DNA of 64,000 nucleotides, taken from contig CM026426.1 in NCBI GenBank assembly GCA_014871385.1, positions 94,718,238-94,782,237 of the forward strand, in the 5' to 3' direction. The stretch comes from Ceratodon purpureus (taxonomy: Eukaryota; Streptophyta; Bryopsida; Pseudoditrichales; Ditrichaceae). A program made the translations under genes and the position numbers. Under the pieces are notes generated by a model. It was not told where the DNA came from, ran no database searches, and was given only the letters and a program-made list of their open reading frames with translations. Positions 12,101-23,269 of the stretch are shown here, piece after piece. Position 1 is the stretch's first letter. Each line of letters starts with the position of its first letter.

Positions 12101-12745
12101 AGTGCCGCAATCAGGGATTGGTGGAAGCTCGAAGAGCACGTCCCCGTTAAACTCGGTCGGCAGAAATGGCACCCGATCCCTCTGAAGTGCTCTAAAGTCC
12201 AACCTCGACATTGCATTCCTCGCTGCGGGTCTGGAAAAAAGACGCATAAGGCCGGGGATTACACTGAAGCTACCCGATACTGGTTTCTGCGAAGAACTAG
12301 GCTGGGCTTAGGAAGGCGTAACGAAATCATCCGCCTCTGACTCACTTAGCACATGAATGCGTTGAGCTACGGGTTGTTTCACAGGAGGATTTGGCTTGGT
12401 TCCAACATCGACAGTCGATGTCATGGATCGGCCCGGTGTTAATATCTCAGTGGATGCAGCCCAACGATCCGATGTGAGTCCCCTCACGACATATCTTCTC
12501 GCCTCAAGAAGCCACTCCCTACCATCCTTAGTCCTAATCGGCATCTGATATACAGTTTGAAGCAATTCGCCGTCGTCGTTGACAATTTCTTCCTCAAGAT
12601 GGACAGACTCAAGAACAAGGTTGTATTTCACGCTCAACAAGCTAGCGGTAATCGACCCTACACCCTCCAAATTACATGGGACACAGAATGGAACATCGTG
12701 ACCTTCAGCACGTATACGAGCCATCTCTACGGGTATGATGTGCAC
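9163..12745 (-). pseudogene. MULE transposase with N-terminal zinc-binding region and C-terminal SWIM finger, decayed
   Basis: One frame, split by a single intron, runs from ATG 12745 to about 9163 (roughly 1,165 codons). In order: an N-terminal region with RIHVLSESEADD; a Cys/His cluster (CKIC, then C, C, and GTHNHP near 11730) resembling the WRKY-GCM1/FAR1-type fingers of Mutator-like transposases; then the DDE region with VYDSQY (candidate first Asp), FMADSAQANW (candidate second Asp), and CQFHW. The C-terminus has CTCRYF, then a stop, then PCKH: a CxCx(n)CxH SWIM finger in which the usual Trp position is TAG. Stops at 12308, 11678, 10811, 10460 and 9310 break it, yet the frame stays intact throughout, so decay looks recent. 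The ATG lies 421 bp from the divergent ParB-methyltransferase gene. The MULE call is strong; the catalytic Glu was not placed with certainty. Confidence 0.82.
10612..10699 (-). other. Spliceosomal intron within the MULE transposase
   Basis: The minus strand reads CAATTG|GTGAGT at the donor and TTGATTGCAG|GAC at the acceptor, 88 bp. Splicing joins GGFMQL to DLTDAEKDEM and restores the frame that continues to the SWIM finger. Confidence 0.8.
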
Positions 12746-13166
12746 AGAGTGGAAGAGCGGAAGTGAAGCAGGAAGGCTGTTGCATTGGGTGGTTTAAGAG
12801 TTTTGTAACCAAGTAGGAGATAGTTCACCATTAAAGCGTGGTTCAAGACCAATATTATGTCCCAGAATATTGTTGAACAGCTTTGGTTGGGGGCACACAA
12901 TCAGCATTAATGACTGACAGATTCAAAAATAAATCGTCTACTAGAAGGAACCGTCATGGCAAAGCCTATGACGCCCTATGGAACCTCAATTAATAGGCGA
13001 ACTCAGAGCTCGGTGGGGTACATTTAGCCTTAGTGCATCACACATTGGCCTTAGTCATTTTCATGGTAGCACGGTTGAGTTTCAGTTCTCTCTCAATGCA
13101 TCAAGGATCTGATAAGACTATGAGCTGGTTTTGTCTTCGAAGTAAGTTTTACGTTCACTGTCACAG
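12746..13166. promoter_or_regulatory. Shared divergent intergenic region
   Basis: 421 bp separate the start codons of the MULE transposase (minus) and the ParB-methyltransferase gene (plus). It should hold both promoters. No clear TATA box or copy of the GATC palindrome is seen. The distance and head-to-head layout suggest that the two genes could be co-regulated. Confidence 0.5.
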
Positions 13167-14690
13167 ATGCCCAAGTCACATCAAAGTGGAGGGTTAGGCT
13201 CCCCCAGTCAAGAAACCCAAGAGAAATTAAGGAAGAAGCGCAGAAAGAGTAAGACGGGGTTGCGCTTGACGGATAGGAAGTATCAGAGTCAAAGCAAGAG
13301 TCAAAGCAAGGTTGTTCGTTCAGTAAGCTCGATTCTCAGAGACTCGAGATCCAAGATTGAGGGATGTCCGAGCGTCAACACTGGAGGATCGGCCACGAAA
13401 GTTAGCAGCAATCACTTTGTCGACGGACAAATGATGGTGGCCGTCTCAAGGAGGGTGTTGAGCGATCTACACGCCAGTTCCATTCTTCAGCCGCGACATT
13501 CTGATGTAAGCTTGTCAGCACGATGTCTTGGTACGTTCTAGACGCAGTTGTAGCATCATGATTGATCAGCGAGATTTTTGCTAGCTAGTGACAGGTCGGG
13601 ATCAAGTACTCGTAGGACTGGTTTGCGGCTTCAGAATAGTGAGTGGTGTGATCGTCATGATAATTGTTTATGGTTTAATAGTTTGCCGTCGCAAATTTCA
13701 TGGTACGCTCGGCGTAGAGGAGGGAGTGGTTGTAGTCATCATCCTTTTTGGGTTGAAGCCGGCCGCGGTGTGTACTGTTGGCTTATGACGGTTTTAACAG
13801 TTTGTAGGTTCTTGGCATGCATCACAGTCATTGTCATACTTAGCTTTGAGTAGGAAGTTGGTGCGGCCATCATTGTAGTTAGCTGTAGAAATTGATGGTT
13901 GTCGCGGTTAGGGTAGAGCGGGGGCCGCCGCGAGCAGGAAGTGTGGCTTAGAAGCTAATCGTGGCAAGGGTGTGAGCAAGAAGTGTGACTTAGAAGCCTC
14001 TCGAGGCAAGGGAGTGAGCACGCATAAATTGACAGACGGGGAGCCTTCCTCTTCAGTTTCCTGAGGGTTGTGGTGTTGGAGGTCAGAGATGCATAGAGGG
14101 GGTTTGGAGTGAGGTTCTTTGGTTGGTTGAGGGTATGCTGAAATGTTGTAAGTAGAGGTTTTGAGAGGGTCTAAGAGGGGCGGCTTCAGAGCACATCTCC
14201 GTTTGGTTTAGCGTTGCAAAGTTTAGGTGGATAGTGCGAGGTTTGAATTATCGTGGCCAAAAAGGGTTTGTGGGTGTCAAGTGCGGCGTTTGTTCAAGGC
14301 ATTTATCTTTGGGAGTGGACAACAACTAGTGACGGATTGCCGTATAATACGCATTACATCTGCAAGTGTTGCTTAGGGTTTTTGTGACTTTTTAGGGTTT
14401 ATGATGTTATGCTTCGCATTTGGGTTTATTTGTTGTGCTCTGAAATGCGCCCTTCTCTTGACTTGCATGTGCCGTGCCTCTTCCTTGCAGGGCGCGATGA
14501 GCACTTCCCACGATATGGTGGACGCGGCCACAGAGGCAATTAAGAGCGTGATAGACAATATTCCGAGAGGTAACTTCATGGACGAGGATATGGGTAGTTT
14601 GCAACCTCCCATCCGTAATGGCAGGGCCACTTCACAAGTAAACATTATGGGCTCCTTGCACGAAGGGGATGATGAAGTGGGCGAGGCGGG

Positions 14691-14833
14691 GGACTCGCGC
14701 GAGCAGCAGGAGGAGGGCTCGCGTGAGCAGCAGGAGGAGGGCTCGCGTGAGCAGCAGGAGGAGGGCTCGCGTGAGCAGCAGGAGGAGGGCTCGCATGAGC
14801 AGCAGGAGGAGGGCTCGCGTGAGCAGCCGGAGG
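14691..14833 (+). repeat. In-frame 24-bp coding minisatellite
   Basis: Six units of 24 bp encode REQQEEGS (one HEQQEEGS, the last REQPEED). It forms an acidic, Gln-rich low-complexity linker between the N-terminus and the ParB-like domain of the 13167-19289 gene. Confidence 0.9.
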
Positions 14834-16149
14834 AGGACTGGTTTCAGCAAGAACCTAGCAAGGACAAGGACAGCAAGGAGGATGACGACCAAACCGAGGA
14901 TCAGACCCAAGTTAGTGACGGCGAAGCCGGCGCTGATACTCTTTTGAGCCTTGGTGGGCAGGTGCAAGAGATTGAACCTCCTCGAAGCCTGTGAATGTTT
15001 GGCAAGCATTCCGTCAATTCAGAGAGGAGTTGAAACCGGACCCATACGCTGCTTTACTCAGGAGCGCCGCAAACCTCACCAGTATTCAATGATCAAGATT
15101 CCCTTATGCCGGTTAATCCCATGTCATTTCGTGCGTCCAGCAATGCAGAGTGATGTACAGAAGTTGCAAGCTGAGTTCTTCAACGGCATTAGACCCGGGT
15201 CTGGGGCATTTTATATTGCAGATACATCGCACATGGGGGACGTCGCAAGTGTCACCGAGGAGATGAAGTCAGGATGGTGTAACGCTTGGAAGGTGTTGAA
15301 AGCTGCGTTCGAGGATGAGATCAGGCAGCACAAGGAGTCAAAAGATCTTACAGGGAAGATGTTTTATGTCTTCGATGGTAACCACCGCACAAGGGCATGG
15401 CGGGAGTTCATCGAAGTGAAATACCCAGATGATCTTGAATGGGCTAAAGCAAACGGAAGGCCAGACTATATTCTGCTCGATGTGAAGAGAAGCCGTGAAG
15501 CTCTAGTGACAGCAATGCATGCCATCAACAAGTGAGTCATAAACTGTGCAAGATTATTGTCTTTTCTTCGGATGTTGATGCTGGTTTAAATGACATAGAA
15601 ATTTAGAATCTTTGATTTAAAAAAACTGTGTGTTGTATTCGACTCAGGGCCAATGAGGATGCTTACGTCAAAGAAAGGCTGCCGCACACTCTACACAAGA
15701 TACAGACGTACGAGCAAATGTCTGTGGAGGAGCTGGAAAGGAGTGGAATTTTAACGCCGGATCTTCTGACGCGCACAAAGAGTTCAACTAAGAAGTCGTG
15801 GCACACAATGCCTCAAGAAGTATTTGTGACGTTTTTACACAGCGTAAGTGTTATAATCAGTGTTGTCAATTTGTAATTGGATGTTTCAAGTCCCAAGATG
15901 TTAATGGCACGTGGACTGAAACAGGCAACATTGGCCCAAGTCGCAGAGGAGGCTTCTCAAATTTGGATCAACGAGCACCCTGGTGATGACTCAGGGCACG
16001 AGATGAGGGCGGCGGCGGACAAGGCTGTGAAGGAAGCCAAGGATAGGCTGCAAACAAAGTTCAACAGGGAGCAGGCCGTTGCGAATCCAATCCATGGCCG
16101 AGCATTTCAACACGAGGTAAATACTTAGGAATTGATCAATCGGGTTATT

Positions 16150-17600
16150 CTCTGAATCTTAGGACGTTAAAAATCCGAGGTGATGAGCGATTATTGCTCT
16201 CGGAAATGGTCTATCGGATTTTTCTCTGAATCTTAGGACGTTTAATTTCCGAGGGGATGTGCCAAAATTGCTCGCGGAAATGATCTGTCGCTTTTTGATG
16301 AGATGTTTCGGACGTTCAATTTCCGCCAAAATTGCACTCGGAAATGGTCTCTCGGATTTTTCTCTGAATCTAAGAACGTTCAATTTCCTAGGGGATGTGC
16401 CAATATTGCACTCGGAAATGGTCTGTCGGATTTTTCTACGAATCTTAGGACGTTCAATTTCCGATTGGATGTGCCTAAATTGCTCGCGAAATTGATCTGT
16501 CAGATTTTTATGAGCAATTTTGGACGTTCAGTTTCCGAGGGGATGTGCCCATTGAGCTCGCGGAAATGATCTGTCGGATTTTTATGAGAAATTTCGAACG
16601 TTCAGTTTCCGAGGGGATGTGCCCATTGAGCTCGCGGAAATGATCTGTCGGATTTTTATGAGAAATTTCGGACGTTCAATTTCCGAGGGGATGTGCCAAT
16701 TTAGCTCGCGGAAATTTTCAGAAAAATCCGACAGATCGATTTACAACTCTCAAGGTAGCAAGGTACCACAGAGATTTTACATACATTTTGATGATTTGAA
16801 TCAAGAATTTGCTCTTTGATGTATTTTTTGGATAATTTAAAGGAAAATTTGCCTCAGAATGCGTAAAATACCTAAGTACCCTGGAATGTTTGAGTCGAAA
16901 GATCATCTCTGAAATCCGACAGATGGTTTTTCTGTGTCAATTTTCTCAAGGTACCTTGTCAAGTTGGAGATAGCATACCAGTTTAGAAATCCGACAGATG
17001 GTTTTATTGTGTCCATTTACCTGGGTACTCTGGAAAGTTTGTCAGAAGAAATAATCTCTGAAATGCGACAGATGATTTTAATGTGTCGATTTCCGCAGAG
17101 TACTCTATCAAGTTGGAGAATTTAAACTAGCTCTGAAATTCGACACATGGTTTTGTTTGTGTCAAATTACCTTGGTACTCTGGAAAGTAAGACAGAAGAA
17201 ATAATCTCTGAAATTAGACGGTTGATTTCTATGTGGCTATTTCATCAAGGTACGTTGAGAAATTAGATATTGTAAACAATCTAAAAATTCCGACAGATGG
17301 TTTTTTTGTTTCAATCTACCTAGATACCTTGGAAAGTTAGACATATGAAATAATCTCAGAAATCCAACAGACGATTTTGATGTGTTGATTTCCGCAAGGT
17401 ACCTTGTCAAGTTGGCAATCAAAAATCATCTCTGAAATCCGACAGAGAATTATTTTGTGTTTTCCTACCTAGGTATTGTGGACTATAAGACATAAGAAAT
17501 ATTCTCTGAAATCCGAGAGATGATTTCTATGTGTCGATTACCCCAAGGTACTTCGGAAACTTAGCATTGAGAAATCATCCGTCATATCCGATAGATGAAA
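16150..17600. repeat. Intronic array of half-sites at about 74-bp spacing, orientation switch near 16.73 kb
   Basis: The array fills most of intron 4 (16117-17841) of the ParB-methyltransferase gene. From about 16.15 to 16.72 kb, about seven units each carry ATCTGTCGGATTTTT or a close variant, with spacers of GACGTTCAATTTCCGAGGGG type. From 16.73 to 17.60 kb, about eleven units carry AAATCCGACAGATGGTTTT or a variant, with GGTACC-type spacers. Both blocks repeat every 73-76 bp. The half-sites are reverse complements of each other, so the two blocks are roughly inverted. The half-site is one arm of the palindrome TGTCGGATCCGACA found intact at three other places in the window. Confidence 0.85.
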
Positions 17601-19289
17601 TCTATACCGTATTCTTGACATGATACTGTGTTGCATTTGTATGACAGGTCAACTGTTGGATCCTTTAGCGGTTTTCCAACACACTTTTTATGAAAGAAAA
17701 TGATGATTTTACATAGATAGTTAATGCTTTGTTATGAGGAAATATGGTATTCGATGCAATGATGTCTCTCGGATTCTAGTCTTCACTAGTCTGATAACTT
17801 GGAAAGCGGTCCATCTGATCTTATATGCTGTTGATTTTCAGATCAAAAAACATTATGATCGGCACCAAACCAAGGTTGAGATGGTCATCGATAAGCTCCA
17901 GGCAATTGCAACAGCTGAGGTTTCGACAAAAACGAAAGCGAAATGGCTGAGGTGGTGGAACGGGTCGGCGAGTTCAAGGAAAACATTAAAGTTTCCACCA
18001 TCACCTTGCTCAATTGAAGTGCTTAACCCCTGGCTTACAAAAGCTGCATTTTGGGCAAACGTAAGTGTATTTCATGATCTCTAGAACTCTGGGTTGTTAC
18101 ACTGTTTTGAGGTTACAGCCGATGGCGTCCTTTTTAGTTATTTTTATCTCACTCTTAATTTGATGGTTTTGTTTCAGCTGGAAGATGAAGTAGAGAAAGA
18201 GTGCCTCAACTGGTTGGCAACCAGTTCCGATGCAGAGGAAGACATTAACACGAAGCGCACTCCAATGGCCAAGTACATCGAGAAGTGGCGTGTGCTTCTA
18301 TGGGAGAAGGCATACTTGTCGTTCCGCACTGGAGCTAATGTGTATTCTAAGTCGCAACCATTCAATTCCCAACCAGGGACTGATATGGCTTGATTTGAAG
18401 TTTGAGAGGTCGTGGACAAGCATCAATAGATTGCTTCTTGACATTGCAAAAATAAACGGCATGACAACATGCTTCTTTAAGGTGCAACTTCTCACATTAT
18501 CCTCGAATAACAGCTTTGACTTCAGACCGACATCCAAGGATTACAAGAAAAAGATCATCGACATCGTTGACCGTGATGTCATCCTCAACTGGGTTACGCT
18601 GGAGCAACAGACGATGCGCAAGGAGGTGCCATGGCAAGGAGTGAGGGAGAAGGACATGCTGTTCATCTAGAATTTAATCAGAGCCACCACCAATCCCGGT
18701 GACGTCGTCATCGATATTGGCGCCGGAACGGGTAAGTCGCATCGTTTTTGCACTTGCATGGTAACTTTGAACTAGTCCTTTTTTACCAAATTAAAATCTA
18801 AGAAAGAGACACTCAATTGTATCAGGTGCGTCAATCAAAGCATGCTGGCAGTCAGGACAGAACATAGTCGCGCTTGAGGATGATCTCGAGCTGTATACAG
18901 AAGTCCTTAAGAAGATGGGCCTGTCGCCACTGCCTCTACCAAAGGCGGATACATCTCATGTACCGATCAAGCCGGTGACCGAGATAGACCTATTGGCCAC
19001 CCCTAAGCCGGTGAATAAATTTATCGCCAAGATGACCCATAATAGCGACGATGAGTAAGTGAGTATTTCAATGAACATTTTCTAGATGAGACATTTTGAA
19101 TACACATGGTGTTTGGTACAATGTGGATTAGTTTTTTGATACGGGTGTGGTTGCAGACTGCTAAGTTCGCGTTCTAGGGGGATAATCAAGGAGTGCATCA
19201 AGAAGATTGCAATTGGAGACCTTCTTCGTGCAATTTCGTCCGCGGTTTTGCACTCGGGATCATGTGCGCGGTTTAAACTTCTTGTTTAG

Positions 19290-20002
19290 TTTTTTCCGAA
19301 CTCATTTTATTCTTATATACTTCCTTTCTGAATTTATTTTTACTGAAAAGGTTTGTCAGTTGTTCTATGCCTAATTATGTTCGCGGTTTTGCACTTGGTT
19401 TCATGTGCGTGTTTTCATGTGGTTCGGTACTTGCCCTTACATTTCTTCGATGCTCTCACTATCCATCTTTCATTCCTTTATCCGTGAACTTTTTAATTTA
19501 ATATACTTAAATTGTTTATATTTGATTGCTGTCCCCGTAGTTTTTAATTTTATCCTGGTTAAATTTTAAATTCTTAAATTGTTATAACTTGATCATCATA
19601 AGTCTTGAGCAAAGGCTCTGACCATATTCTTATAATTTAACAAAATGCAAAATAAATGACACTAGTTCCCATATAATTTTGTAGATTCAAAACATTCCAA
19701 GCGCTATCAATTTAGACAATCTCATCCTTCACAAGACCAAGTAACCAACTGTTCCTCTATAATACAGAATAAATAGTACATCTGAAGTACTAAAACAAGA
19801 GTACAGTTTCAAGCACAGTCATGCGAGATGTCCATGGTTTGTAATAGTATGCACATGAATCACACATAGTCATTTATCACGAGTGCAACTGTAGTGTACC
19901 GATCAAGGATAAGGTCGAATTGTCGCTCTAAGCTTTCTTTTAGTTACAATGATTCTACAAGAGCTATAAACATATTAAGAATAACTCTGCAACACTAAAC
20001 TT
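19290..20002. other. Intergenic, AT-rich
   Basis: No gene is seen. A short direct repeat, CGCGGTTTTGCACT..G with a TCATGTGCG tail, occurs at about 19240 (within the proposed last exon) and again at about 19381, about 140 bp apart. Confidence 0.5.
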
Positions 20003-20467
20003 CTAATGCAAATGCACAACCCAAGCTCGAAGACCCACATCGTAAATCTCAATATCTGAGTCACTATCGTCGCCAAGGTCTCCATCTGGAATTAGCTTGA
20101 GACCCGTGTGACGTTCGAAGGACTTCCTTGAAGGCCTCCAACTAGGCATATCGAGAACATCGAAGACCTCATCCATCAATGCATAAAATTCTTCGGCGCC
20201 ATTGGAGATTTCCACAGTCTTCGAAAGTGCTGCAATTTCCTTGCGGAAATTAATTCTCTCCTGCTGCATCAAAACACGGTCAAGTCTATCATCCTCAAAG
20301 TCAACTCGGACATCCTGACTACCATCAACTCCCATATGTTGCATCTCAGAAACTCGGCAAAGATGATCTGTTTCTATTGACTCAAGATAAGAAGTGGACT
20401 TTGCAATAAGCCGAGAGAATCTCCGAATTAGTTGGTCCCTACGGCTCTTGTTCACTATCAACGACAT
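20003..20467 (-). CDS. Uncharacterised acidic protein, single exon
   Basis: An intact 155-codon frame from ATG 20467 (a second ATG lies nine bases upstream at 20476). It is not a family I recognise. The N-terminus is basic (SRRDQLIRRFSRLIAK). The middle is predicted helical with alternating charge. Residues 95-130 contain EEFYALMDEVFDVLDMPSWRPSRKSF, given here as a feature region only. The C-terminus has an acidic run (DGDLGDDSDSDIEIYDV). No signal peptide or membrane segment. The frame has no stop over 465 bp in AT-rich surroundings and uses balanced codons, which supports real coding. It lies tail to tail with the ParB-methyltransferase gene. It could be a cargo gene of the same locus or a host gene. 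Confidence 0.5.
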   Translation of the reverse strand: MSLIVNKSRRDQLIRRFSRLIAKSTSYLESIETDHLCRVSEMQHMGVDGSQDVRVDFEDDRLDRVLMQQERINFRKEIAALSKTVEISNGAEEFYALMDEVFDVLDMPSWRPSRKSFERHTGLKLIPDGDLGDDSDSDIEIYDVGLRAWVVHLH

Positions 20468-20499
20468 CTTTATCACTTGTGCAAATCTTTAAATCAAAC

Positions 20500-21949
20500 T
20501 CCAAAGCACACCACTCTAATACAAACGGGACAGAACTTCCTAATGATCTCCGCAACTACCGCCGACTATGTCTATATTTATAATTCTCATAGGCCGCCGC
20601 AGCCTAACACTTCCATTTTGACCTAACCCTGACCTTCCTTTGTTCCAGAACAACGCCGCCAGCTTAAATAGTCGGGGATAACGTCGATATCCGCTAAGAG
20701 CTTCGGTTCGACTCTGGTGCAGCCCGGCAATTCTTCAGTCGACCGAATTCATTGTCTGGTACGAAAGAAGTTTCTTTTCCTTGAGATCATTCTTTGCACA
20801 TAGTTGGCCCTTATATTATACGCATTTCCTTCACTTAACTTATTTTTATTAAAGCCATTTATTTTCTGATTCTACTTCTTATCATCAAAAAATTCTGAAT
20901 TTGTTCAGTATTTTAAAAATTCCTTTCAAAGACGGTCTCCATAATTACTTTGTGGAAATCATTAAGAACACATTGAAATCATGAGATTCAAAGTAGAATT
21001 AAGCCAACAGTGCAAAATCATTTTAACAAATGGCATCCAATTCATTTCCATGATTTTAACATATTCAAAACCTCAATTATTTGACCCAGTTACTTCCAAC
21101 GCTTCCTTTTAAGATTCTTCCATTCTATCTTTTTGTTTATTCAAACATGCTTTCTTTTATTTTTATTTTTATTCTTCCATACTTTTTCAATTTAATCTTT
21201 TTTTTCAAATTAGATCTTCCATTCTTTCCTCTTTTTTGTATTACTCTTCCAGTCTAATTCCATTCAATCTTCTTATTACCATTTCTAAAAGATTTCAAAG
21301 TATTTGTATTTTTCTAATATTCATCTTTCGACTTCTCTCACTTAACACACTAATTCTTTCTTTAATGCGTTATTATCTTCTATACACGATCAATTCCCTT
21401 TAAGGTTTTTCATGTTTATTTAATTCTGTAGAATTATAAAAGTTTTAAATGTTATTTATCCTTTTCATATTACCCTATATAGAACAAATCCTAATTTACC
21501 TAGGCCGATAAAAATTATTTTGTTTAATCGATTCAAGCTATAATTAAGCATGTATAGTTTTTTAATTTTATTAAGATATTATCATTTTCTCCATTCATTT
21601 TCTACTATTTTACTCAATTGTTATTAATTTGCTTTCCATATTAAGCTTATGATTTTTTCTTCTACTATCGACGTTATACATTTCATATCATTTTGATTCT
21701 TGTGCTTTAATAATAGTAGTCAATACACTAATAGTTATACTTTGTAAATATGAGCATTATTGTTATTTTTTCGAATTATGCTTTCACTCATTATATTTAA
21801 ATAACTACGCTTCAAAAGACCATAATTTAATTAAATTAGGTTCAACAAGTTATACCAGCAATGGTCCTAGAAGCATTGTCTACTCCTCATTTAAATGTAA
21901 TCACACTATGGTCGCTCTATTACAATAGAATAGCTTCGTGAGTGCACCA
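20500..21949. other. AT-rich intergenic DNA
   Basis: The first 200 bp probably hold the promoter of the 20467 gene. The remainder is strongly AT-rich, with many T runs, and I see no gene, RNA or ordered repeat. Confidence 0.5.
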
Positions 21950-21992
21950 TTACGAAGAGCCCCGGCGGTTTATGCCAAGGAGCAATACAATC

Positions 21993-22006
21993 TGTCGGAT
22001 CCGACA
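21993..22006. promoter_or_regulatory. GATC-centred palindrome TGTCGGATCCGACA
   Basis: A perfect 14-bp palindrome in a GC-richer promoter-like stretch (21950-22420). That stretch also has GCCCCGGCGG at 21959 and 22193, a half-site CTGTCGGA at 22227, and precedes the small gene at 23270. Its role is inferred only from recurrence. Confidence 0.45.
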
Positions 22007-22956
22007 CACAATTTTGCAACTCGCCATATACCACCGGGTTCTCTCGCGCACCCTATGTATAAAAACTTTGAGAACCGCCGTGTGAGCCCGTCTTTGAGAA
22101 CCGCCGCATAAGCCCGTCTCTCTTAACCCCATCATACAACAGGCAATGCCCGTGTACCCGTGCAAGAGCTCCCTATAGTACCGAAGCCAAGAAGCCCCGG
22201 CGATATCCACATGGCCAGAAATGAGTCTGTCGGAAAAGACATAATGTACTAGTCCGCGATTTCAACCACCGGGCTCCAAGCGTGTTAAGACGCAGCTCAA
22301 TTAGGGATTCAAAACCTAATTTTGTGCCGCCTCCTTAGGTTTTGCGCCGCCTCCCTCCATGCACCACCTCCTGCCCCTATTTATACCGCTACATCCATTC
22401 ACTTCACTACGTTGCCTCCCGATTCACTTTTGTATTTTGGTAAGCTTTCTTATTCCTTTGTCAACAATCTTCTTGGTAAGGGCTTTTATCTGTTTTGTGT
22501 TTACTGTATTGTGTATTCATCTAAATCTTCATATGATATTGATACATCGATGTCTTCTGTCAGGTGCGGACACAGACTCTCTCGCATTGTAACTTCAACA
22601 TTGTAAGTATAATCTCATTAAAGACTGTGCCTTGCGTAGAAATAGGGAGACGCCATGCATTAGTGGATTCGGTTTTAGGGGAGTTGGTCGGGTTGTTTGC
22701 TCCGTTTAAACATACCAATGGGTGGTTACGTAATGTTGGTTTCATGTTACCCCGTGAGTGTTGGATTTTCTGGGCTGCTTTGTTCTTGGTTGCTAGCGGT
22801 TTGGGACTTTTAAAGTCGTCCATCCACAGTAAGTGGACACCCGAAGGCAAGCTAAGTGTAGTTTGAGTGGGGATTACCTCGGTGCCGGTAGGAGATATGG
22901 TGATATCTTAGCACCTGGTAGTGCTGTGAGTTACTTAGGGAAAGATGGAATAGCTA

Positions 22957-23215
22957 GCTGATTGATCCTACCAGTAGTCATATGCTTGTCTCAAAGATTA
23001 AGCCATGCATGTGTAACTACATAAGGCTCATTAAATTAATTTTTGTTTCTTTTGTATTGTGATACTACGAATGGCTCATTAAATTAGTTTTTGTTTCTTT
23101 GAAATTACCTTGCTTCTCGGCATACTGTTGTAATTCAAGAGCTAATACAAGCATAAGCTTCTGACTTGGCTTAGCAGGAAGGGCCCATTTTTATTGGATA
23201 AAAGGCCGATGCGGG
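22957..23215 (+). pseudogene. Degenerate 5' fragment of 18S rRNA
   Basis: It begins at GCTGATTGATCCTACCAGT, corresponding to the universal 18S start, and continues through GTCATATGCTTGTCTCAAAG and ATTAAGCCATGCATGTGTAA. CGAATGGCTCATTAAAT, the 'GAGCTAATAC' block and GATAAAAGGCCGATGCGGG follow in the right order, covering about the first 220 bases of 18S. The 'GGCTCATTAAATTA.TTTTTGTTTCTTT' segment occurs twice (about 23026 and 23074), an internal duplication of about 48 bp. Several differences from the conserved rRNA are transitions. The rest of the rRNA is absent, so this is a relic inside the 5' region of the gene at 23270. Confidence 0.85.
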
Positions 23216-23269
23216 TATGCCTGACATTGCAATGAATCGTATTAACTTCTTTTCATTTCCTCTGAGCAG

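Larger units (their letters stand above)
13167..19289 (+). pseudogene. ParB/Srx-like domain plus C-terminal DNA amino-methyltransferase-like domain, eight exons, damaged
   Basis: Proposed exons: 13167-13505, 14491-15531, 15648-15843, 15898-16116, 17842-18060, 18178-18731, 18826-19054, 19157-19289, all with GT-AG borders. The checked junctions keep phase. Exon 1 is basic (KLRKKRRKSKTGLRL, NLS-like). Exon 2 has six REQQEEGS repeats, then a ParB-like start (IKIPLCRLIP) and FDGNHRTRAWREFI, matching the ParB/sulfiredoxin-fold 'G.HR..A' motif. Exons 6-7 read NLIRATTNPGDVVIDIGAGTG, then ACWQSGQNIVALEDD: the AdoMet-binding motif I, placed downstream as in beta-class N4/N6 amino-methyltransferases. 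LIWLDLKF (18380-18403) sits where DPPY is expected, lacking both prolines. Damage: frameshifts near 14985, 15088 and 18375, and TAG at 18668-18670. Bacterial and phage methylases often carry ParB domains; I know of no plant counterpart. The domain reading is motif-based. Confidence 0.6.

Noticed and set aside
13578..13853. Two overlapping ORFs at 13.58-13.85 kb
   Set aside because: They fall within the proposed first intron of the ParB-methyltransferase gene and show no motif.
16150..17600. CRISPR-like array
   Set aside because: Spacing is regular, but units are imperfect throughout and the intervals are themselves repeated. It is in an intron of a eukaryotic gene with no cas genes.
20700..20740. 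tRNA-like GGTTCGACTC box
   Set aside because: No matching A box, acceptor stem or cloverleaf could be drawn around it.
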